64,000 nucleotides of DNA. It comes from Bacteroidota bacterium (GTDB lineage Bacteria > Bacteroidota > Bacteroidia > Chitinophagales > BACL12). Each line of letters starts with the position of its first letter. Positions within the stretch are counted from its first letter, which is position 1. The notes beneath the pieces are model-generated. The model ran no database searches. It was given only the letters and a program-made list of their open reading frames with translations, and was not told the DNA's origin. The position numbers and the translations under genes are program-made. The DNA lies in assembly GCA_016124275.1 (NCBI GenBank), contig WGOA01000051.1, positions 1 through 64,000 on the forward strand, read 5' to 3'. Positions 1-9,933 of the stretch are shown here, piece by piece.

Positions 1-1
1 G

Positions 2-349
2 CTTCAGCCCCAAGGCACCTCATCCCTTTCTCTTTCGGGCGAAGGGCTTATCGGCATGGGGCACCGCGACCGCGCTGCTTTCAAGTACATCGCTTTTGGC
101 AACGACGTGGACTCTGTGCGGCTGCGGGTGCTTTCGCCGGAAGCCAAAGCCACCGTGCTCTTGCGGCTTGACCAGCCCTGGGGGGCGGTGATTGCGCGGG
201 TGGAGGTGCCGGCTTCAACGAACTGGCTGACCGTGCGGGGGGCAGTAACGGGCGTGGCCGGCACGGAACCCCGCGCGCTTTGGGTGCAAGTGCTTGTGCC
301 TGAAGACCCCGAGGCCACACTCGCGTTGGACTGGCTGGAGTTCTGGTGA
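2..349 (+). CDS. C-terminal fragment of a secreted protein, CBM6-like carbohydrate-binding domain (5' end outside window)
   Basis: Frame is open from base 2; ends ...RVEVPASTNWLTVRGAVTGVAGTEPRALWVQVLVPEDPEATLALDWLEFW, typical of a CBM6 C-terminal beta-sandwich. Confidence 0.6.
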   Translation, partial: LQPQGTSSLSLSGEGLIGMGHRDRAAFKYIAFGNDVDSVRLRVLSPEAKATVLLRLDQPWGAVIARVEVPASTNWLTVRGAVTGVAGTEPRALWVQVLVPEDPEATLALDWLEFW

Positions 350-401
350 GGGTTTTGATAAAGCTCGATGAGCGACACTCCAGACCCTCAACGGCAAAAG
401 C

Positions 402-1094
402 CTACCAGGTCAAAAACCACTGAACCGCCGTCCATAATGTTTGTTCTGTTGCGCCATTGACAAAACTGTTGATCCGGTAGTCCAATCCGAGCTCTACTTT
501 GTTGTTGTCGTTGAAGGCATAGCCCAGCGTTGGAATGGCGCGAATTTCCAGGTCTGCGCTGGTGGCCTGCCATGCTTGCAGGTATTCGTTGCCGAGTTTA
601 AGGTAAGGCTCGCGTGGGTCCAGCTCCTGTCCGGAAAGCGGCCACTCCGCAACAAGACGGTAGCGCAGCCGGAAAACCGGGGGCTCCTGTTCCGAAAAAG
701 TCTGGTCTGTTGAAATCCTGTGCGCCAGGCGAACCCCAGTTAAGGGTTGCACAAACGTAAACTGCTGCACGGACCGATGTGCATTGTCGCCCGGCCGCCA
801 GCGGAAAACATAGCCGGCAGCCACGCTGTGAGCAAGGCCCACCTTTCGGGAACCCAGTAGGATAAAATCGGTTAACACATAATCTGGATCCCAGATGTTT
901 TCCTGGTCCACTGCCGGCTGCCGAAGCATGGCCCGCGATTCCACCTTCATATTCAAACTCCAACCCTGATCAAACTTGCGGTTGATGTTGACCGCCGGCA
1001 ATACTCCCAGCTCAAAACTGCCTTGCGCCATTGCCGGTTGCCAATGGCCCAATAAGGTGAACAATCCAAGAAAGAACCAATACTTAATAAACAA
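402..1094 (-). CDS. DUF2490-family outer membrane protein
   Basis: 230 aa, signal peptide, beta-strand-rich with ...VNINRKFDQGWSLNMKVESR... resembling DUF2490. Confidence 0.7.
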   Translation of the reverse strand: MFIKYWFFLGLFTLLGHWQPAMAQGSFELGVLPAVNINRKFDQGWSLNMKVESRAMLRQPAVDQENIWDPDYVLTDFILLGSRKVGLAHSVAAGYVFRWRPGDNAHRSVQQFTFVQPLTGVRLAHRISTDQTFSEQEPPVFRLRYRLVAEWPLSGQELDPREPYLKLGNEYLQAWQATSADLEIRAIPTLGYAFNDNNKVELGLDYRINSFVNGATEQTLWTAVQWFLTW

Positions 1095-1734
1095 GATTGT
1101 CCGTATTTCTTAGGAGGATAGTTGCGGTTTGCAGCATTTGCCCCTGTTCATCAAAAAGCACTTCATGCAGGGCCGCACCTTCTGCAGTGCGCACTTGAAC
1201 AACCACTTCGTAGCGCAGCAAGACTTTATTAATCGTGTTCGAAGCGCGCACGGCGCTGTTCGCACCTTCGTCGGCACCATCAGACTTGGTTTCGGACCGC
1301 CGTTCCCAATGCTCCTGAATGGCCGATAAACTGCCGCTGAGTTGCTCTTGCACTTTGCGCAAACGATGCTTCAGGTAGGCACTGTCAAAGTGGGCTTCCA
1401 TGGCTTTCGCCGCCGACAGGGGAACTTCCTTCCACTTGAGCTCAATTTCAACATCTTCCAACTCGCCTTCGTGATTGAATTCTACACTGTATCGCCTGCC
1501 ATTCAACGTGTACTTCGCTTCATAGGAAATGCCGTCCAAACGCTGTTCCTGGTACCACTTAATTCGCGAACCCGTAGAAATTTCATTAACTACCTTTTGC
1601 GCAGTATCCGGTACCACCTGCTGAGCAATTTTGCGCTCCTGCTCAAATTTAACTTGTGCCCTGAGTGGGACTAAAAAGAGTAGAAAATAAATATATAGAA
1701 CAATTTGTTTCATGATATACCTTATGTTATTCAA
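1084..1734 (-). CDS. hypothetical secreted protein (PepSY-like features)
   Basis: 216 aa ORF with signal peptide, directly upstream of and overlapping the DUF2490 gene. Confidence 0.5.
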   Translation of the reverse strand: MNNIRYIMKQIVLYIYFLLFLVPLRAQVKFEQERKIAQQVVPDTAQKVVNEISTGSRIKWYQEQRLDGISYEAKYTLNGRRYSVEFNHEGELEDVEIELKWKEVPLSAAKAMEAHFDSAYLKHRLRKVQEQLSGSLSAIQEHWERRSETKSDGADEGANSAVRASNTINKVLLRYEVVVQVRTAEGAALHEVLFDEQGQMLQTATILLRNTDNLVY

Positions 1735-1777
1735 ATACTTTTGTCCATCCTCAATGAACTTAATTCGATCACCCTTG

Positions 1778-2125
1778 CTACTGATTGGATGATCGCCCCA
1801 TCCGGAAGCTCACTTCCTCGTCAAGATTGCTGAACAAAACTTCATGATTTGCTTCAATATTCGCGTGAAAGCTTTCTGGCAATCGCGTCCAATCAAAAAG
1901 TTCAACCACAATTGGAATGCTGCTTTCTTGTATTTTATCTTGCAAAATCACATAAACATCAATGGGAAATTTCTGTAAGTCCTTTGTCCGGATAACTAGG
2001 TCCAGATCACTGCCTTCATGTGCTTCGCCAGAGACCCGGCTACCGTATGCCCATACTTCAAAGGGTAGGTTAACCGCTGAAAATATTGCCAATAACCGCT
2101 CCCTATCTTTACTCCTCAATTGCAT
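1778..2125 (-). CDS. mntA: MntA-like nucleotidyltransferase antitoxin (MNT domain)
   Basis: GSRVSGEAHEGSDLDLV matches GSX10DXD; overlaps the upstream HEPN ORF by 17 bp. Confidence 0.8.
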   Translation of the reverse strand: MQLRSKDRERLLAIFSAVNLPFEVWAYGSRVSGEAHEGSDLDLVIRTKDLQKFPIDVYVILQDKIQESSIPIVVELFDWTRLPESFHANIEANHEVLFSNLDEEVSFRMGRSSNQ

Positions 2126-2540
2126 GATTCTGGAGGTTTATGGCATCAATAAAGAGACGTGCATCTCGGATAAAAGCTGGTAAAAGGACTAAAGTTTCCC
2201 GCGCAAAGTTAACACCGTAATCGTGGGCGGTGTTGTTCCGATTGTCTCTATACTCCATAAAACGCTCACAAAGTTCTGGGGTAATAATCGTTCTCAACAC
2301 AGCTTGTCTAAATATATCTTTAAAGTGAAGTTTGTCTACTGCCCTTGAAGAATGCAAATATGGCTTCAACGCCCTTTTCATCAACTTACCGCTCTGCTCC
2401 AAAATTATTTCAAACTCCTTGACGCAGGCTGAACGATACATGTCGTAGTGAATTTCCTCTGGATTAGCTTTCAGCAGCAACCCATACGCCATATCCAAGG
2501 TATTCACGCAACGCTCGTAATAGGTTGTGTCAATTTTCAT
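2109..2540 (-). CDS. hepT: HepT-like HEPN-domain toxin (HI0074-type nucleotidyltransferase substrate-binding protein)
   Basis: 143 aa with RNNTAHDY = RX4HXY motif; overlaps the MNT gene. Confidence 0.8.
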   Translation of the reverse strand: MKIDTTYYERCVNTLDMAYGLLLKANPEEIHYDMYRSACVKEFEIILEQSGKLMKRALKPYLHSSRAVDKLHFKDIFRQAVLRTIITPELCERFMEYRDNRNNTAHDYGVNFARETLVLLPAFIRDARLFIDAINLQNHAIEE

Positions 2541-2849
2541 CTTTTTGTCCTCACCCTGTTTTCCTGATAAATTCCATGCTTAAATGACCCTACTAAACGC
2601 ATGACCAATAACTGGTATAAAGCTAAGGCCAAACTACCGATCGTGAAACAGCTTTACTGTGCATTAATAAACTCACAAGAATCCTATGAATGATCTATCC
2701 TGCGTTGCGCGCAAACATAACCGTACCCATTTATAGCAGTATATTCTTGCTGCAACATTTGGGCAAAACTTAGCGATAGGATCGCTCGTGTTGCCCCCAA
2801 TTCATTCTACCTTTCCACAACTTACCATTGCGCCTTCTGAGCCATCCCA

Positions 2850-4343
2850 ATGCGTCAACTCCTCTTCATCCCCGTCTTCCTTTTATGCATTTCTGCGGTG
2901 CATCCCCAATCCCTCCCCCCCCAGCTCTACCCTGACTCCAAGCACGCCCCCTTTTCACAAGGCATAGCCTCCGGCGATCCGATGACTGACCGAGTCATGC
3001 TTTGGACGCGCGTGGATGGGTTGGGACCAGACGAGCGTGCTGAGCTAATCTGGCAAGTTGCCGCTGATTCCATGTTTGTGCAATTGATCGCAACAGGCAA
3101 TACCGTGGCAAAACCAAACCGCGATCATTGCGTTCACGTTGATGCGGTTGGCCTGGAGCCTGACTTCGAATACTACTACCGCTTTGGCACTTCAGCGGGC
3201 ATCTTTTCTGCCGTGGGCCGGGTACGAACACTGCCGGAAGAAACGGATCACGTAAAACTAGCCGTGTTCTCCTGTGCCAGCATCTGGGCAGGCTACTTCA
3301 ATGCCTACCGAATGGCAGCATCTAACCATAACATAGATTTTATTGTCCATTTGGGGGACTATGTTTATGATTACCCCGACGAAAGGCAGCTCAACCGAAT
3401 GCCGCCATTCGAACAAAACGATGTGACCAATTTGGAGGAATGGCGGGAACGGCACCGCTACTACCTGCTCGATGCAGATTTGCGCATTGCCCGACAAAAC
3501 AAGACTTGGATCGCCATGTGGGACAACCACGACATCGATGTGCCGGATAAAAGCCGAACGGGTGAAGCCATCCAGGCTTTCTACGAATACTTGCCTATCC
3601 GCATGCCGGATTCGCTGCATCCCGAGCGGCTTTACCGGAGTTTTGCGTTCGGCAAACTGGCAACCTTGCACATGCTGGACATGTTCTACTTCCGGGGCCA
3701 GGAAACCCATCCTGACGGCGATCTGTCGGTGCTGGGCTTGCAACAGGAAGCCTGGCTTGATCAACAATTGCGTCAGTCAAGCGCCACCTGGCAATTGCTG
3801 GGTAACCAAGAAATCATGAGCGACTGGCTGAGCCAAGGCACCCCTAAATTCATCCGGAACCGCCGCGGCAACGGCAAGGTATTCGACCCCGGAAACTGGA
3901 ACGGTTTTCCCCAGGCCCGCGAGCGCCTGTTCCAGACGTTGGAAGAACTTAGCCTGCGCAACACCATTGTCCTGAGCGGCGACATGCACATGACCTTCTT
4001 TATGGAGTTGACCAGTTGGCCTAATTGCAAGGAGCTGTATCACCCGCGCCGCGCACCGGGCAGCCTCGGCGTAGAAATTGCCGGACCCAGCGTAAGCCGG
4101 GTCAACATGCGCGAGGCCGGTGTACCAGTCGTGCTGCTTCCAATAATCAAGGGAATCAGCAACCGCGCCAATCCCCACCACAGTTGGGTCAACTTTGGCC
4201 GGCACGGCTACTTTACTGTAGATCTGACCGCGGAAAAAGCCGAGGTGGACGTCTGGTTTGTGCCCATTGATCGCATGACCGACCAAGAAAAATTGGGCAA
4301 GCGCATGACTGTGCTAACAGGCGAAGGGCATTGGCAGCGTTAA
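2850..4343 (+). CDS. phoD: PhoD-like alkaline phosphatase / phosphodiesterase
   Basis: FSQGIASGDPMTDRVMLWTRV, HLGDYVYDY, WDNHDIDVPD, LSGDMHMTFF. Confidence 0.85.
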   Translation: MRQLLFIPVFLLCISAVHPQSLPPQLYPDSKHAPFSQGIASGDPMTDRVMLWTRVDGLGPDERAELIWQVAADSMFVQLIATGNTVAKPNRDHCVHVDAVGLEPDFEYYYRFGTSAGIFSAVGRVRTLPEETDHVKLAVFSCASIWAGYFNAYRMAASNHNIDFIVHLGDYVYDYPDERQLNRMPPFEQNDVTNLEEWRERHRYYLLDADLRIARQNKTWIAMWDNHDIDVPDKSRTGEAIQAFYEYLPIRMPDSLHPERLYRSFAFGKLATLHMLDMFYFRGQETHPDGDLSVLGLQQEAWLDQQLRQSSATWQLLGNQEIMSDWLSQGTPKFIRNRRGNGKVFDPGNWNGFPQARERLFQTLEELSLRNTIVLSGDMHMTFFMELTSWPNCKELYHPRRAPGSLGVEIAGPSVSRVNMREAGVPVVLLPIIKGISNRANPHHSWVNFGRHGYFTVDLTAEKAEVDVWFVPIDRMTDQEKLGKRMTVLTGEGHWQR

Positions 4344-4380
4344 ACAGCGCATTCGAAAAGCAGCGACAAGCATAGCAGCA

Positions 4381-5055
4381 TCAAGCCAAAATCCGGCCAT
4401 CCTCCATGCGAATAATCCGGTCTGTCTTTCGCGCAAAATCGTCGTCATGCGTGACAATGAGCAGCGAAAGGTTGCGCTCCTTGCCGAGCTGCTTGAAAAT
4501 CGTAAACACATTGTCCGCATTATGGCTGTCCAAATTGCCAGTGGGTTCATCGCCCATGATAATCATGGGATCATTGATCAACGCCCTGACAATGGCCACC
4601 CGTTGCTTTTGACCACCAGAAATCCTGTTGGCGAGCTTGTTCGCCTGGTCGGCAATATCCAACAAGGCCAGTTTCTCCAGGGCATCAATCCGAATCTGCC
4701 CGGTGGTTTTACGACCTAACTTTTGCGCAGGCAACATCACGTTTTCCAGGATCGTGAATTCAGGCAGCAAAAAATGAAACTGAAACACAAAGCCAATGTG
4801 CTCGTTTTGCACCTTCGACAGTTCAGCAGGCGACTGGCCAGTGAGTTTTCGGCCCTCCAAAAACAAATTGCCGGTATAATCGCGGTCCATCGTGGATAAT
4901 ATGTACAACAGCGTTGACTTGCCGCAACCCGACTTGCCCATAATGGTCACGAACTCCCCCTTCTCCACCTGGAAATTGATGTCCTTCAACACGTGAAAAT
5001 TCACCGGATCGGTGAACGACTTATTAATGTCCTGAGCCACTAAAACTGGTTCCAT
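4381..5055 (-). CDS. ABC transporter ATP-binding protein (LolD/MacB-type)
   Basis: Walker A GKSGCGKST, signature RISGGQKQRVAIVRAL, Walker B IIMGDEPTGNLD; start trimmed to MEPVLVAQD. Confidence 0.9.
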   Translation of the reverse strand: MEPVLVAQDINKSFTDPVNFHVLKDINFQVEKGEFVTIMGKSGCGKSTLLYILSTMDRDYTGNLFLEGRKLTGQSPAELSKVQNEHIGFVFQFHFLLPEFTILENVMLPAQKLGRKTTGQIRIDALEKLALLDIADQANKLANRISGGQKQRVAIVRALINDPMIIMGDEPTGNLDSHNADNVFTIFKQLGKERNLSLLIVTHDDDFARKTDRIIRMEDGRILA

Positions 5056-5056
5056 C

Positions 5057-6316
5057 CTATTGCCCGCGTAAAATTTCAACCGGGTCTATTCGCTCTGCGC
5101 GCAAGGCGGGCAGGTAGCCGGCAAAAAAGGTGGAAATCATGGCAAACACCATTCCGATGACATAGTACACCGGATTGAAGTTTACCGGAAAGGTCTTAAT
5201 CGTGGGAAGGGCATCTGTTTCAAAAGGCGAGTGATCGATTAAAACAGAAAAGAAATACCCGGCAACCAACCCTATCACTCCCCCGACAAAACCAATAGCC
5301 ACAGCCTGCAAAATGAAGATCCATTTTACATCCCTTCCCGAAAACCCCGTGGCCTTTAAAATAGCGATGTCATTCATCTTTTCGTAAATGACCATGTTCA
5401 GAATGTTGTAGATACCAAATCCCGCCACAACAAGCAATGTTATGGATACGGCGTAGGTGATCAGGTTGCGGATAGAAGTTCCGGTTTCAAACTGTGCATT
5501 GGCACTTTTAATGTCGATGGCCCGGATGTTAAACTGCCGCTGCAGGCGAGCGGCCATCGGAGCCGCAAGCTCAATATCGTACAGTTTTACATTGATGTCG
5601 GTGATGTAATCGCGGGACTCTCCCAAAATGCGCTGGGCCGTTACCAGGTTGACATAACTTTGCTTATCATCTATTTCTGCCAAGCCGCTCTGGTAAATGC
5701 CCACAATCTGCAAGGGGAAAATACCGCCGCCCACCGTACTGATTTGAATCTTGTCGCCCACTTTGACAGCCATTTTAGCGGCTATTCCCGCCCCGAGCAA
5801 AATCCCGTTCTGGTTGTTTTTCAAGGCGCGGGCGCTGCCTTGAACAATATAGTCGCTCATGTTAAACAAGCGCTCTTCGTCCAGAATATTGACCCCGTAA
5901 ACCACGCCATTCAACTCAATGGATCCGGATATGTAGAAAACCTAGGCCATCACTTGGGGCGTCACACCTTTTACCTCTGGCATTTCTTGCAGGTAACTGA
6001 TGATGGGAAGGGCGTTGTGCACCCGCTTCAGGCTCTGCTTGGGCTTGATGGAGTGCACGATATTGATTCCATCTTTGTATTCCTCTGCCAAATCAACCGG
6101 CTGTTGCTCGCTGGGCCTGATTTCATTAAACAGGTGAATGTGCGGTGTCCGGTTCAGAATGAGTCCGTCCAACAGACCGTTGAGGCCGGTCATGAAACTG
6201 ACCAGGATAATGAAGGTGCCAATGCCAAAGGTGACCCCAAGCGCAGCAACACTGGTTTGCCTTTTTCGGGCAAGCAAGTGCTTTTTAGCAATGCGCAAAA
6301 GGATGGTCCAGTTCAA
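5057..6316 (-). pseudogene. FtsX/MacB-like ABC transporter permease interrupted by one in-frame TAG at 5942-5944
   Basis: ORFs 6316-5942 and 5914-5057 are in the same frame; ...VTPQVMA*VFYISGSIELNGVVYGVN... is continuous through the stop. Confidence 0.8.
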
Positions 6317-6317
6317 C

Positions 6318-7421
6318 CTAATCGGGTTTAGTTAAGACTGCCGCTGCGTCAATTCCCGACAGTATTTCCACCTTCTCCATGCTGCGGATTCCGGTAGTCA
6401 CTGAAACGGTGTCGCCATGGGCAATAACCCGATTTCCCTCCAGCAAATAAACCAGCGGAATGGTCAGGGCGGATTGCTTTTCGGTGATCAAAATATTGGC
6501 CTCTCCCGCTAAACCGTAATAAAGTTTCTGCGGCGCTGTTTCAAACACAGCTTCCGCTTTAAAGGTCTGAGTGCGCTCATCCTTTTTTTGATATACTTTG
6601 GTTAAACGGGCATTAAACACTTCTGAACCGTAGGCATCCAGATTGACCAAAATCTTCTGGCCCTCGGCAATGCGGGTAATGTCCACCTCGTCTAAGCGAA
6701 GGTTGAGCAAGTAGTCCTCGCTGCTGCCGATGGTTGCCAAAGCGGTTTGCGGCGTGACTAACTCGCCCATTTCCACAAACACGTCATAGACGGCACCGTC
6801 AAGCCTGCTTGTTACAGCAAACTCACCGGCATTGGATTGCGCCAGTTTATAATTGTTCTCTGCCTGCTCCAGTTGCGTCTGCAAGTCATTGCGCGTGCGA
6901 GCGACCTGGTTTTGCAAACGGCGCAGGGTGTTGCGCGAGGCCTCTAAGGCCAGTGCGCGCTGCTCCAAATCACTTTTTGAGCCAATCTTCTGCTCCCATA
7001 GGTTCCGCTGCCGGGCGTAATTCAGTGAATCGTTGTGAACCACGGATCGGGCATTCGAAAGTTGGGTGCGCAAATCATCCAACACCGTTTGATTGCCGCG
7101 CAGGTTTGCCCTGGCCAGTTCAAGAGAGGCCAGCGCATTGCTCGCATTCAGCGACGGATTTTCATTTCGAATCCGGAACAGCAGTTGACCCGCTGCAACG
7201 GAATCGCCTTCCTGCACCAACAGTGCCTCCAAAATTCCGGTTGCGTTGGCATTGGCCTGGTAGAGAAACGCCGGCTCCACCAAGACAGCCGCATAGACGG
7301 ACTCCGTCAGTGGACCCATGGTAGGCGTTATCGTTTCCGGCTTGTCCTGACATGAAAGGATCAGGGAAAGGGCAATACCCAGGCCTGCCCAGCCGGTATA
7401 AATCATCAGCGAACGCTTCAC
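6318..7421 (-). CDS. HlyD/MacA-family efflux periplasmic adaptor (lipoprotein)
   Basis: Lipobox LSC, biotinyl-lipoyl-like TGILEALLVQEGDSVAAGQLLFRI, coiled coil; adjacent to ABC permease/ATPase. Confidence 0.85.
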   Translation of the reverse strand: MKRSLMIYTGWAGLGIALSLILSCQDKPETITPTMGPLTESVYAAVLVEPAFLYQANANATGILEALLVQEGDSVAAGQLLFRIRNENPSLNASNALASLELARANLRGNQTVLDDLRTQLSNARSVVHNDSLNYARQRNLWEQKIGSKSDLEQRALALEASRNTLRRLQNQVARTRNDLQTQLEQAENNYKLAQSNAGEFAVTSRLDGAVYDVFVEMGELVTPQTALATIGSSEDYLLNLRLDEVDITRIAEGQKILVNLDAYGSEVFNARLTKVYQKKDERTQTFKAEAVFETAPQKLYYGLAGEANILITEKQSALTIPLVYLLEGNRVIAHGDTVSVTTGIRSMEKVEILSGIDAAAVLTKPD

Positions 7422-7511
7422 ATCATTGGCCTTGAATGGCTCACCAAACTAAGCCTTTTCAGGCAATACAAAATATAGGAATCCTTAAGAACAGCTTGAT
7501 ATTCCACACCA

Positions 7512-8501
7512 ATGCGGAACTTTATTGCGATTATGCCACCGTCTCACCAAACCCTGTGCAAGGACGACGTTGCCGAAGCCGCTTCCCTGCTTCGCCGGGG
7601 TGAGCTTGTGGCCATCCCCACGGAGACGGTCTATGGCCTGGCCGGACTGGCCCTGAATGAAGCCGCCGTTGCCCGCATATTCGCAGTAAAAAACCGACCG
7701 CATTTTGACCCGCTGATCGCACACCTGGCCGATGCATCCTGGTTAGATCGCTATGTGCGGCATGTGCCCGAACCTGCGCTCGCATTGGCCCGCCGCTTCT
7801 GGCCCGGACCGCTGACGCTGGTCTTGCCCAGGCAGGAAAACATCCCCGACCTGGTCACAAGCGGTTTGGATACGGTCGCCGTCCGCGTGCCCGATCATCC
7901 GCTGACGCTTCAGCTGCTCCGCGAACTTGATGCACCCCTTGCGGCCCCTTCGGCCAATCCCTTCGGCTACATCAGCCCCACCACGCCCCAGCATGTGCTG
8001 GACCAGCTGGGCGGGCGCATCGCCATGGTGCTGGATGGCGGACCCTGCCGCGTGGGGCTGGAAAGCAGCATCATTGGTTTTGACGGCGATAAACCGCTGC
8101 TGTACCGACTCGGTGGCCTGTCGCGGGAGCAGATTGAAGCCGTGGCAGGTCCGGTGGAAATGTCCCTGCACCAGAGCAGCGATCCGCGCGCACCCGGCCA
8201 GCTCCTCAACCACTACGCGCCCCGCACGCCCTTGCTGCTCGGCGACCCGGCCTTGCTCGCCTGGGAGCACCCTGGTCGTCGGCTGGGGTATCTGGCGTTT
8301 CAAGCGCCCCCTGACGGACCGTGGATGACCGGACGCGTCCTTTCTGCCAGCGCTGACCCCGAAGAAGCGGCGCGCAACCTGTTTCGCATGCTCCGCGAAC
8401 TCGATGCGCAACCGCTGGACTACATCCTCGCAGAACGGCTGCCAGACCAAGGCCTGGGCCTCGCCATCAACGACCGGCTGGAACGGGCGGCACAGCGCTG
8501 A
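7512..8501 (+). CDS. L-threonylcarbamoyladenylate synthase (Sua5/YwlC/YrdC family)
   Basis: GELVAIPTETVYGLAG..., APSANPFGYISPTTPQHV, C-terminal Sua5 domain LNHYAPRTPL. Confidence 0.92.
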   Translation: MRNFIAIMPPSHQTLCKDDVAEAASLLRRGELVAIPTETVYGLAGLALNEAAVARIFAVKNRPHFDPLIAHLADASWLDRYVRHVPEPALALARRFWPGPLTLVLPRQENIPDLVTSGLDTVAVRVPDHPLTLQLLRELDAPLAAPSANPFGYISPTTPQHVLDQLGGRIAMVLDGGPCRVGLESSIIGFDGDKPLLYRLGGLSREQIEAVAGPVEMSLHQSSDPRAPGQLLNHYAPRTPLLLGDPALLAWEHPGRRLGYLAFQAPPDGPWMTGRVLSASADPEEAARNLFRMLRELDAQPLDYILAERLPDQGLGLAINDRLERAAQR

Positions 8502-8631
8502 GGACAGAAAACCTCCAGTGCGCCAGGCGGCGCGCCCTACCGCACTCCGTCGCTTATAGCCAAAAAAACACGCAGACCCATCGCTTACGGCCAACAAAAC
8601 CCCGCAAGCCCGGCTTCCGTATCTTACAGGC

Positions 8632-9723
8632 ATGAAGGCAACTTTCGTCCTTTCCGTCCTGCTCGGGGTGCTTACAACTGCCGCCAACGCCCAGCTAACC
8701 CTGACCAGCGCCGATTTCCCGGCCACCGGCCAAACCTACCGGATCAGCCTGGCCGATACCCTCCTTGCCATTGACCCCGCACCCACCGGCGAGGACTTTA
8801 CCTGGGACTTTTCCTTTCTGGAGCCGGTTTCGCAAAGCGAAGAAGGTTGGGTAACTCCGTTTGAAACAAATATTCTTTACTTTTTCCTGTTTGGAACCTC
8901 CAACATGGCGCAGGAATTATCCCTGCCTGTAATACCCGGGTTGGAACTGACAGACGCCTTCAATTTTTACCAGCGCAACAGTGGAGCATTTTCGCAGACC
9001 GGGCTGGCCGGCCTGTTTACCGGCATTCCGATCGTGATCGCGTTTGAAGACGCCGACCGCATTGCGGCTTTTCCCCTGACCTACGGCAGCATTGACAGCG
9101 ATGCCTCTGCGTTTGAATTTGAGGTGCCTACCCTTGCCGCTTTGCGCGAGGAACGGCAGCGCGAAAGCCTGGTGGACGGTTGGGGCACCCTGATTACTCC
9201 TTACGGAACTTTTGATGTGTTGCGGCAGATTGCCATCCTGAACATTCGCGATTCGCTGAGCGGTTCACTCGGCGAATTTGTGCTGGAGCGCCAAACCATT
9301 GAATACCGCTGGCTCGGTGCCGGTACCGGCGTGCCCCTGCTGCAAATTGACGTGCAGGTGCTGGGCGAAACGGCGGTCATCAGCCGCATCGCGTACCAGG
9401 ACAGCTTGCGCAGCGTGGAGCCGCCTGTTGGTCTGACCACTCCGCTGTTGAGCAACGCGCAGCTCTTCCCCAATCCGGCGCAGAATCAGGTATGGCTGCA
9501 GGGCACGACCTCCCGACCCACCGAAATGTCACTGCAACTCCTTGATGCGCTTGGGCGCACGGTGCGCACATGGCCCCCACAACAGTTGCCCGCAGGCAAC
9601 TTCTCCCTTCCCCTGAATCTGAACGGATGTTCAGCTGGGCTGTACTGGCTGCATGCCTGGTCAGGGGCTGCACGTTCGGGCGAAGGGATTCCGCACTTCG
9701 TGCAACCGCTTCTGATAGAGTAA
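8632..9723 (+). CDS. T9SS type A sorting domain-containing protein
   Basis: Signal peptide; C-terminal LFPNPAQNQVWLQ...LLDALGRTVRTW...GLYWLHAW. Confidence 0.8.
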   Translation: MKATFVLSVLLGVLTTAANAQLTLTSADFPATGQTYRISLADTLLAIDPAPTGEDFTWDFSFLEPVSQSEEGWVTPFETNILYFFLFGTSNMAQELSLPVIPGLELTDAFNFYQRNSGAFSQTGLAGLFTGIPIVIAFEDADRIAAFPLTYGSIDSDASAFEFEVPTLAALREERQRESLVDGWGTLITPYGTFDVLRQIAILNIRDSLSGSLGEFVLERQTIEYRWLGAGTGVPLLQIDVQVLGETAVISRIAYQDSLRSVEPPVGLTTPLLSNAQLFPNPAQNQVWLQGTTSRPTEMSLQLLDALGRTVRTWPPQQLPAGNFSLPLNLNGCSAGLYWLHAWSGAARSGEGIPHFVQPLLIE

Positions 9724-9933
9724 GCTCGCCGCTCCGCACTTCGTCAGGTTTTCGTCATCTCCTGCAGGGTGCATAACTGCTGGGAGCGCTGTGCCGTTTT
9801 ATGTACGTCGCAACGATTATTGCCCATTTCCCATTTTCCACGCGCACTTTTTTCCGTTGCGCGTTATGGAAAACAGGTGGGGCACGCATCGTACGCTTAG
9901 GCTTGTCCCTCGTCACCGCCAAAACAGCACACC

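Noticed and set aside
7743-8726. 327-aa antisense ORF over the Sua5/TsaC gene
   Set aside because: Overlaps a well-supported CDS on the other strand; low-complexity Arg/Ala/Gly translation.
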